A stretch of DNA of 10,589 nucleotides from CAYLNK01 sp964384675. Its GTDB lineage: Bacteria > Acidobacteriota > Thermoanaerobaculia > UBA5066. The position numbers and the translations under genes were made by a program. The stretch lies in contig CAYLNK010000244.1 of assembly GCA_964384675.1 (NCBI GenBank), forward strand, positions 1-10,589. The letters are read 5' to 3'. The notes under the pieces are model-generated. The model was given only the letters and a program-made list of their open reading frames with translations. It was not told the origin of the DNA and made no database searches. Shown here in pieces: positions 5,453 through 10,589 of the stretch (position 1 is the stretch's first letter; each line of letters opens with the position of its first letter).

Positions 5453-8200
5453 ATGCGTCGTCTCCTGCCGGTCCTCCTCGTCCTCCTGGCCGCCGCCCCG
5501 CTCCTGGGGGGCGAGACGGGCGCCATCGGCGGCGTCGTCCGCGACCGGAGCGGCAGCCCTCTTTCGGGGATCCCGGTCACCGCCAAGGGCGACCCGGCGC
5601 CGGGGGGCCGCCAGGCCGTCTCCGACGCCGCGGGGCGCTTCAGGCTGCCCAGCCTGCCCCCCGGCACCTACGCCGTCACGGCCACGGTGGCGGGGATGGC
5701 GCCGGCGGAGCTGCAGGTGGTGGTGGCGGTCGACCGGGAGACGCAGATCACCCTGGTCCTCGCGCCGGCCGTCGCGCAGGAGGTGGAGGTCCGGGCGGTC
5801 GCGCTCCCGCTGGTCGACGTGAAGACCACCGAGGTGGGGCGCAGCTTCACTCGCGACGCCTTCGAGCGCCTCCCGATCGGGCGCACCTACAAGGAGCTGC
5901 TACAGCTGAACCCGACCACGTTCGACAACCCGAGCCGCTCCGGCGTCAACGCCGGCGGCTTTCGCGAGGACAACATCTTCCTGGCGGACGGCGTGAACAT
6001 CACGAGCCCGTTCTACGCGGACCGGCCGTTCAACTTCATCTCGGAGCTGGACGTGCAGGAGCTCGCCATCAAACGCGGCGCGGTGACCGCGGAGTTCGGC
6101 CGCACCGGCGGCTTCATCACCAACGCCGTCACGAAGTCGGGCACGAACGACCTGCACGGCGAGGCGCGGCTCGAGTGGCAGCCGAAGAACGCGTCGTCGC
6201 GGTACGAGAACGGCACGCTCGGCTCCACCCGCGACCGCGTGCTGCCGGCGGGCGGCGTGGGCGGCCCGATCCTGAAGGACACCGTCTGGTTCTACGGCTC
6301 GGGGGCGTACACCGACGACACCGAGGCGAACCGTACGAACCTCTTCAACGTGCGGCCCGCGACGGCCGACCCGGCGACGGCGCTCCCGGACCAGACGTCG
6401 AGGACGACCGAGCTGTTCGGAAAGGTGACGGCGGCGCCGTCGCAGGCGCTCTCGCTCAACGGCTCGTACCGGTACAAGAAGATCGACCGCGAGAACGACG
6501 GGATCGGCGCGACCTCCGCCCCCACGGTCGGCTACACCTCGTTCAACAAGACGCTTCTCCTGAACGCCGGCGCCACATGGTTCGTCTCGTCCCAGGCCTT
6601 CGCCGAGCTGAAGTACAACCGCGTCCGCGAGGACGACGGGCTGACGCCGAACGAAGCGCTCCTCTACCAGCCCTCCTTCGACCCCCAGAGGCCCGACCGG
6701 ATGGGGCAGTTCCTTTCGACGCCCAACCTCCTCGTCGGCGGCACGCAGGTGCCGGGGCAGCTGGTCGGCGTCTCGAGCCTCGCCAAGAACGACGACAACT
6801 TCCGGCGCGACGAGGTGCGCGGCTCGTTCACGGCGTACGGCTCGTGGCTGGGGGCGGAGCACGAGCTGAAGGCTGGCTTCGGTTGGGACGAGAACGGGGA
6901 GACGCTCGACCGCGTCTCGAACGGCTGGGGGGACGTGCGCTACTCGACGAGCGCCAACACCTGTCTCCTCGGGGGCTCGCTCCCCGCGGGGAAGACCCCG
7001 TGCTTCACCGCGGCCTACGTCGGGCTCCAGCCCCCGCAGGAGTCGACGGGCCGGGTGCTGAGCTTGTACGTCCAGGACCGCGTGACGTTCGGGTCCCGTG
7101 TGACCGCGACCGTCGGCCTCCTCGCCAACCGCGACGAGTACATCGCCGGGATCCCGGCGACGGGCGGGACGTACGACGTCCTGACGTTCGGCTTCGCCGA
7201 CCAGCTCCAGCCGCGGGTCGGCGTGTCGATCGTCGTCGACCCGCGGGCCGCCGACAAGGCGTACGCGAACTACGGCCGCTACTACAACTCCGACAACAAG
7301 GCCCTGGCCCGCAACGCCTCGCGCTACCGGATCTACTCCACCAACGCGCGCTTCGACGCGAACGGCATCTTCCTGGGCGAGATCCCCAACGCCGCCGAGG
7401 TGAGCAAGGTCGTCCTGCCGGACATCCGCCCGCAGTACACGGACGAGGTGATCGTCGGCTACTCGCGGCCGCTCTTCGGGAAGGTCTCGGTCGACCTCTC
7501 GGGGCAATACCGCTCGGTGCGCGACTTCTTCGACGACTTCCCGACGGTCGACGTGAACACCTCGAACCCGAAGAGCTTCGTCTACGGGAACGTCGAGGCG
7601 GCCCGGCGCCGCTATCGTGCCGTCACCCTGGAGGTGGCGCGGGCGTACGCGGACGGCTGGTACGCGTCGGCCGCGTACACGCTGTCGCGCCTGGAAGGGA
7701 ACTGGGACCTCGACGCGTTCGGCGACGCCCGTAACTACAACTCCTCCTCGTTGCAGGACGGGCCGGGCTACTACGCCACGGACCTCAACCGGGATGGCAT
7801 CCTGACCGGAGACCGTACCCACATCCTGAAGGTCTTCGCGTCGTACCGCGTGAAGGGGGTGAACGTCGGCGCGGCGTACCGCCTGCAGAGCGGCCTCCCG
7901 TACGAGGCGCGGGGCTTCGGCGACTACGCCGGCAGCAACCTGTACCTCGAGCCCGCCGGCTCCAGGCGCACGCCGACGTGGAGCAACCTCGACCTCCTTC
8001 TCGCGTACGAGCTGCCGGTCGCCGGGCTCTTCACCGTGCGCCTGGAGGGGCGGGTCTTCAACGTCCTGAACACGCAGACCGCGCTCACGGTCGACAACCG
8101 GAAGTTCCTCGCGGGCGGCGTCCCGAACCCGGCGTTCGAGGAGGCGACGAGCTTCGCCCCGCCCCGGCGCCTGGCGCTGACGGCGGCCGTCACGTTCTGA
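5453..8200 (+). CDS. Oar-like TonB-dependent receptor with N-terminal carboxypeptidase-regulatory-like domain (receptor 2)
   Basis: Three in-frame ATGs (5429, 5438, 5453) could start this protein, giving 923, 920 or 915 residues. I chose 5453: it has a TGAGG at 5439-5443 with 9-nt spacing and opens with a compact signal peptide (MRRLLPVLLVLLAAAPLLGG). The other two have no Shine-Dalgarno, although a longer n-region is also possible. Residues about 22-103 are the carboxypeptidase-regulatory-like domain (GAIGGVV, AAGRFRLPSLPPGTYAV). The plug follows, with LPIGRTYKELLQLNP, the IFLADGVNIT segment and NAVTKSGTNDLHGEA, and then a beta-barrel ending in LTAAVTF. It is a diverged paralog of receptor 1: shared landmarks include GGPILKD, LQPR(V/L)G, FDANGxFxG, a TDE strand and PAGSRRT near the C-terminus. 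It too has only two cysteines, C504 and C517, in the corresponding region. A G6 run lies in the signal-peptide codons (5506-5511). lgt follows after 22 bp. The ligand is unknown; no N-terminal STN signalling domain is seen. Confidence 0.92.
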   Translation: MRRLLPVLLVLLAAAPLLGGETGAIGGVVRDRSGSPLSGIPVTAKGDPAPGGRQAVSDAAGRFRLPSLPPGTYAVTATVAGMAPAELQVVVAVDRETQITLVLAPAVAQEVEVRAVALPLVDVKTTEVGRSFTRDAFERLPIGRTYKELLQLNPTTFDNPSRSGVNAGGFREDNIFLADGVNITSPFYADRPFNFISELDVQELAIKRGAVTAEFGRTGGFITNAVTKSGTNDLHGEARLEWQPKNASSRYENGTLGSTRDRVLPAGGVGGPILKDTVWFYGSGAYTDDTEANRTNLFNVRPATADPATALPDQTSRTTELFGKVTAAPSQALSLNGSYRYKKIDRENDGIGATSAPTVGYTSFNKTLLLNAGATWFVSSQAFAELKYNRVREDDGLTPNEALLYQPSFDPQRPDRMGQFLSTPNLLVGGTQVPGQLVGVSSLAKNDDNFRRDEVRGSFTAYGSWLGAEHELKAGFGWDENGETLDRVSNGWGDVRYSTSANTCLLGGSLPAGKTPCFTAAYVGLQPPQESTGRVLSLYVQDRVTFGSRVTATVGLLANRDEYIAGIPATGGTYDVLTFGFADQLQPRVGVSIVVDPRAADKAYANYGRYYNSDNKALARNASRYRIYSTNARFDANGIFLGEIPNAAEVSKVVLPDIRPQYTDEVIVGYSRPLFGKVSVDLSGQYRSVRDFFDDFPTVDVNTSNPKSFVYGNVEAARRRYRAVTLEVARAYADGWYASAAYTLSRLEGNWDLDAFGDARNYNSSSLQDGPGYYATDLNRDGILTGDRTHILKVFASYRVKGVNVGAAYRLQSGLPYEARGFGDYAGSNLYLEPAGSRRTPTWSNLDLLLAYELPVAGLFTVRLEGRVFNVLNTQTALTVDNRKFLAGGVPNPAFEEATSFAPPRRLALTAAVTF

Positions 8201-8222
8201 TCGTCCGGCCTCGAAGCGCGAG

Positions 8223-9053
8223 ATGCGCCCGATCCTCTTCCACCTCCCGTGGGGAGCCGCGGTCTACGCCTACGGCACGATGCTCGGGATCTCGTTCGCG
8301 CTCGGCTGGTGGCTGGCGCTACGGCTGGCCGAGCGGGACGGCCTGGAGCGGCGGGAGATGGCGAGCTGCTTCGCCGTCACCGCGCTCGCGGCGCTCCTCG
8401 GCGCCCGCGTCCTCTTCCTCGTGACGAACCCGGGCCTCGTCCGCGGCCCGCTCGACCTCGTGCGGCCCACGGGCCAGGGGCTCGTGGCGTACGGCGGGTT
8501 CCTCGGCGGGTTCCTCGCGTCCCTCCTCTGGTGCCGGTGGCGGAGCGTCCCCTTCCTGACCTGGGCCGACGCCGCCGTGGCGGCGCTCGGCTCCGGCCTC
8601 CTCTTCACGCGCATCGGGTGCTTCCTCGCCGGCTGCGACTTCGGCCAGCCGTGGGACGGGCCGCTCGCGGTGCGCTTCCCGCGCGGCTCGCTGGCGTGGC
8701 AGGAGCAGGTCGCCCGAGGGCTGATCGGACGCGACGCGGCGTCGTCCCTGCCGGTGCACCCGACGCAGCTGTACGAGTCGGGCGCGGGCGCTCTCCTCCT
8801 GGGGCTCGTCCTCCTCGTGCGCCGCCGCCGCCGACCGGGCGAGGCCTTCGCCGCCTTCACCATCGGCTACGCCGTGCTCCGGTTCCTGATCGAGGTCCTG
8901 CGCGCCGACCCGCACCGCGGAAGCCTCGGCCCCTTCTCGACGTCGCAGGCGGTGGCCGTTTCGACCTTCGTGGCGGGCCTGGCCCTGCTCGCGTCGCTCC
9001 GGCGCGCGGAGTTGCGGCGCCGCGCGCCCGGCGCGCAGACTGCTTCCGGTTGA
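8223..9053 (+). CDS. lgt: Prolipoprotein diacylglyceryl transferase
   Basis: The 276-residue polytopic membrane protein fits Lgt, the inner-membrane enzyme that moves a diacylglyceryl group from phosphatidylglycerol to the lipobox cysteine of prolipoproteins. It has about seven hydrophobic segments. Family landmarks in order are: an early VYAYGTMLGISFALGWW helix, GLVAYGGFLGG (86-96; E. coli has His at the position of Y90), FTRIGCFLAGCDFG (128-141; R130 matches the essential Arg of the Lgt signature), HPTQLYES (179-186) and RFLIEVLRADPHRG (220-233). Length is normal for the family (about 260-290). The CFLAGC pair of cysteines is a known variant of the signature rather than a defect. A basic RRRRRR loop follows residue 199, consistent with a cytoplasmic turn. 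The ATG has no clear Shine-Dalgarno and lies 22 bp after receptor 2, suggesting co-transcription. The stop codon overlaps the next gene's TTG start. The lipoprotein encoded at 256-2295 is a potential substrate. Confidence 0.88.
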   Translation: MRPILFHLPWGAAVYAYGTMLGISFALGWWLALRLAERDGLERREMASCFAVTALAALLGARVLFLVTNPGLVRGPLDLVRPTGQGLVAYGGFLGGFLASLLWCRWRSVPFLTWADAAVAALGSGLLFTRIGCFLAGCDFGQPWDGPLAVRFPRGSLAWQEQVARGLIGRDAASSLPVHPTQLYESGAGALLLGLVLLVRRRRRPGEAFAAFTIGYAVLRFLIEVLRADPHRGSLGPFSTSQAVAVSTFVAGLALLASLRRAELRRRAPGAQTASG

Positions 9054-9628
9054 GCGACGCAAAGACCGGTCGGTCCGTCACGCAGCTCCTCGCGGCGTGG
9101 AGCGGGGGCGACGCGTCCGCGCTCGACGCCCTGATGCCGCTCGTGTACGACGAGCTGCGGCGCGTCGCGGGCCGCCAGCTCGCCTCCGAACGCGGCTCCC
9201 ACACGCTCCAGCCGACCGCCCTCGTGAACGAGGCGTTCCTGAAGCTGGTCGACCAGACGCGTGCGTCCTGGAAGGACCGGACGCACTTCTACTCGGTCGC
9301 GGCGCAGATCATGCGGCGGATCCTGATCGACCACGCCCGGCGGCGCCTCGCCGGGAAGAGAGGCGGCGGGGCGGAGACGGTCTCGCTCGACGGCGTTGCC
9401 GACTGGCCCGAGCCGCGTGACCTGGACGTCCTCCTCCTGGACGAGGCGCTCACCGAGCTCGCCACCTTCGATCCCCGCCAGAGCCGGGTCGTGGAGCTCC
9501 GCTTCTTCGCGGGCCTGAGCGTCGAGGAGACCGCGGAGGCGCTCCAGCTCTCGACCGCGACCGTCAAGCGGGAGTGGAGGATGGCGCGCGCCTGGCTCGT
9601 CCGCCAGCTCCGGCCCGAAGGGGCGTGA
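9050..9628 (+). CDS. ECF-type RNA polymerase sigma factor (Sigma70_ECF / TIGR02999-like)
   Basis: I place the start at TTG 9050, which overlaps the lgt stop as TTGA; no other start codon lies between it and conserved sequence, and the product (192 residues) then has the usual length of this family. Region sigma-2 spans about residues 10-100, with LVYDELRRVAGRQL, LQPTALVNEAFLKLVD and HFYSVAAQIMRRILIDHARRR. Region sigma-4 spans about 128-187, with SRVVELRFFAGLSVEETAEAL and a recognition helix STATVKREWRMARAWL for the -35 element. A linker rich in Gly (103-108) joins them. The acidic DAED-type motif that in classical ECF sigmas contacts core polymerase is replaced by QPTA (54-57), typical of this subgroup. 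No anti-sigma gene is adjacent; instead a Ser/Thr kinase gene starts 43 bp downstream. Phosphorylation control, perhaps at T56, is an inference from the EcfP/PknT precedent. No Shine-Dalgarno is visible, so translation is probably coupled to lgt. Confidence 0.9.
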   Translation: MSDAKTGRSVTQLLAAWSGGDASALDALMPLVYDELRRVAGRQLASERGSHTLQPTALVNEAFLKLVDQTRASWKDRTHFYSVAAQIMRRILIDHARRRLAGKRGGGAETVSLDGVADWPEPRDLDVLLLDEALTELATFDPRQSRVVELRFFAGLSVEETAEALQLSTATVKREWRMARAWLVRQLRPEGA

Positions 9629-9660
9629 TCCCTTTCCCCGACCGCCTGCGCGTCCCGGGT

Positions 9661-9665
9661 GGAGG
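9661..9665 (+). promoter_or_regulatory. Shine-Dalgarno of the Ser/Thr kinase
   Basis: GGAGG lies 6 nt before the ATG at 9672, inside the 43-bp gap after the sigma-factor stop codon. It fixes the kinase start and indicates independent translation initiation. I see no promoter-like sequence in the same gap. Confidence 0.75.
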
Positions 9666-9671
9666 CCCTCG

Positions 9672-10589
9672 ATGACGCCCGAGCGGTGGGAGCGTGTGAA
9701 GGCCCTGTTCGACGCGGCCGCGGACGCCCCGGACGGCGAACGGCGGCGGCTCCTCGCCGAGGCGTCGGCGGCCGACCCGGACCTCGCGGCGGAGGCGGCG
9801 TCGCTGCTGCGGGCGGACTCGCGCGTCTCCGGCTTCCTGGCGTCGGCGCCCGGCGTCCTCCTCGACGCGCTGAGGGGCGAGGCGGGTCTGGCCGTCCCGC
9901 ACCGCGTGGGGTCTTACCGGCTCCTGCGGGAGTTGGGTGCGGGCGGGATGGGGACCGTGCACCTGGCCGAGCGGGACGACGAGACGTTCCAGAAGCGGGT
10001 GGCGATCAAGCTCGTGCGCCCGGGTCTCGACCACGAGGAGCTCGTCCGGCGCTTCCTGACGGAGCGGCAGATCCTCGCCGACCTCGACCATCCCGGGATC
10101 GCGCGCCTCCTCGACGGGGGCACCACCCCGGAGGGGCGCCCGTACCTCGTGATGGAGCACGTCGAGGGGGTTCCGATCGACGTCCACTGCCGGGAGAGGC
10201 ACCTCGACGTGAGGGCGCGGATCGCGCTCTTCCGCCGGGTCTGCGCGGCCGTCGGGTACGCGCACCAGCACCTCGTGGTCCACCGCGACCTCAAGCCGGG
10301 GAACATCCTGGTGACGCCCGACGGAACGCCCAAGCTCCTCGACTTCGGCATCGCCAAGCTGTTCCAGCCGGGGGGTGCCGAGACGGTGACGGGGCTGACC
10401 GCCCTGACCCCCGGCTACGGGAGCCCGGAGCAGGTGCTCGGCCGCGCGGTCGCGACCACGAGCGACGTCTACTCGCTCGGCGTCGTCCTGTACGAGCTCC
10501 TGGCTGGCCGGCTCCCGTACCGCGTCGAGGGCCGCGCCCCCCTCGAGCTGGCGCGCGCCGTCTGTGACGAGGAGCCCGCGCCGCCGAGC
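9672..10589 (+). CDS. Hanks-type serine/threonine protein kinase (C-terminally cut by window edge)
   Basis: From ATG 9672 the frame is open for 306 codons to the right edge, so the C-terminus is missing. Residues 1-50 carry an N-terminal helical module (ERWERVKALFDAA, ERRRLLAEA, LAAEAASLLRAD) often seen before kinase domains in Acidobacteriota. The kinase domain starts near residue 82 and has all visible catalytic elements: glycine loop LGAGGMGTVHLAE (88-100), VAIK with K113, helix-C E131, HRDLKPGN (H204, R205, D206, N211), DFG (224-226), a Thr-rich activation segment (T238, T240, T243, T246), SPEQV (251-255, the APE position) and DVYSLGVVLYELL (265-277). It should therefore be an active RD-type kinase, probably activated by phosphorylation of the activation loop. 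Such kinases usually continue with a membrane helix and a sensor or repeat domain, which is not visible here. Directly following an ECF sigma gene, it is the likely regulator of that factor, though no substrate can be proven from sequence. Confidence 0.93.
   Translation, partial: MTPERWERVKALFDAAADAPDGERRRLLAEASAADPDLAAEAASLLRADSRVSGFLASAPGVLLDALRGEAGLAVPHRVGSYRLLRELGAGGMGTVHLAERDDETFQKRVAIKLVRPGLDHEELVRRFLTERQILADLDHPGIARLLDGGTTPEGRPYLVMEHVEGVPIDVHCRERHLDVRARIALFRRVCAAVGYAHQHLVVHRDLKPGNILVTPDGTPKLLDFGIAKLFQPGGAETVTGLTALTPGYGSPEQVLGRAVATTSDVYSLGVVLYELLAGRLPYRVEGRAPLELARAVCDEEPAPPS

Noticed and set aside
2446..5667. Very long antisense open frame (about 1070 codons) opposite receptor 1
   Set aside because: It mirrors the receptor's codon pattern: GC-rich third positions remove stop codons from the complementary frame. 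The translation is a low-complexity mix of R, V, E, G and L with no domain, signal or ribosome binding site.
5422..7734. Plus-strand open frame of 770 codons overlapping receptor 2 in another frame
   Set aside because: The product is an Arg/Pro/Gly-rich string with no recognisable fold; it is a frame shadow of the receptor.
5900..7822. Antisense open frame of 640 codons opposite receptor 2
   Set aside because: It has the same cause and the same repetitive Arg/Val-rich composition; the plus strand has a clear, full-length receptor with recognisable domains.
8249..9049. Extended N-terminus for the sigma factor, giving a 459-residue fusion
   Set aside because: The extra stretch is the out-of-frame reading of lgt, with Arg/Pro/Ala-rich low complexity, while the lgt frame has clear membrane helices and family motifs. 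The sigma homology begins just after TTG 9050.
5453..9628. Classical Fec-type transducer/sigma surface-signalling system
   Set aside because: Receptor 2 has a carboxypeptidase-regulatory-like N-terminus instead of an STN domain, and there is no FecR-like anti-sigma gene. Only a looser receptor-regulator link is kept as a finding.
9659..10567. 302-codon open frame overlapping the kinase
   Set aside because: It is Arg/Gly/Pro-rich without motifs; the ATG 9672 frame carries all kinase motifs and a proper Shine-Dalgarno.
1..10589. CRISPR arrays, tRNA or rRNA genes, insertion sequences, toxin-antitoxin or phage genes
   Set aside because: No regularly spaced repeats, cloverleaf-like sequences, transposase motifs or terminal inverted repeats were seen; the genes are envelope and regulatory functions with uniform base composition.

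Overview
The window is GC-rich (roughly 70% G+C by eye) and densely coding, with the strong G/C bias at third codon positions typical of such genomes. Three features together suggest an uncultured or little-studied member of the Acidobacteriota: two tandem Oar-like TonB-dependent receptors carrying an N-terminal carboxypeptidase-regulatory-like domain, a sulfatase-superfamily lipoprotein fused to TPR repeats, and an ECF sigma factor of the 'QPTALVNEAFL' type directly followed by a Hanks-type Ser/Thr kinase. The phylum is an inference from gene content; no rRNA or other marker gene is present.

Layout. (1) 1-174, minus strand: the N-terminus of a BadF/NagK-like sugar kinase that runs off the left edge. 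(2) 175-255: a short divergent promoter region. (3) 256-2295, plus: a predicted lipoprotein with an alkaline-phosphatase/sulfatase-fold domain and about 5-6 TPR repeats; Thr and His occupy the positions of the sulfatase formylglycine Cys and its partner Arg. (4) 2296-2433: a non-coding gap with an AT-rich patch and a strong Shine-Dalgarno. (5) 2434-5352: Oar-like receptor 1. (6) 5385-5412: a perfect 12-bp hairpin with a GNRA loop, the probable terminator of receptor 1. (7) 5453-8200: Oar-like receptor 2. (8) 8223-9053: a prolipoprotein diacylglyceryl transferase (Lgt). (9) 9050-9628: an ECF-type sigma factor starting at a TTG that overlaps the lgt stop codon. (10) 9672-10589: a Ser/Thr protein kinase cut by the right edge.

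How it may work together. Receptor 2, lgt, the sigma factor and the kinase are closely spaced (22 bp, 4-bp overlap, 43 bp) and could be one transcript. The most interesting part is the sigma/kinase pair. The sigma factor lacks the acidic core-binding motif (DAED-like) of classical ECF sigmas and has a threonine inside the replacement, and its neighbour is a complete-looking catalytic kinase domain with no anti-sigma gene in sight. This matches the logic of phosphorylation-activated ECF sigma factors such as Vibrio EcfP/PknT. The receptors probably import or bind a large substrate at the outer membrane, and the lipoprotein may process a phosphate- or sulfate-ester substrate in the periplasm; both roles are inferred. 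The rest of the window looks like ordinary chromosomal sequence, with no mobile element, CRISPR array or RNA gene seen.
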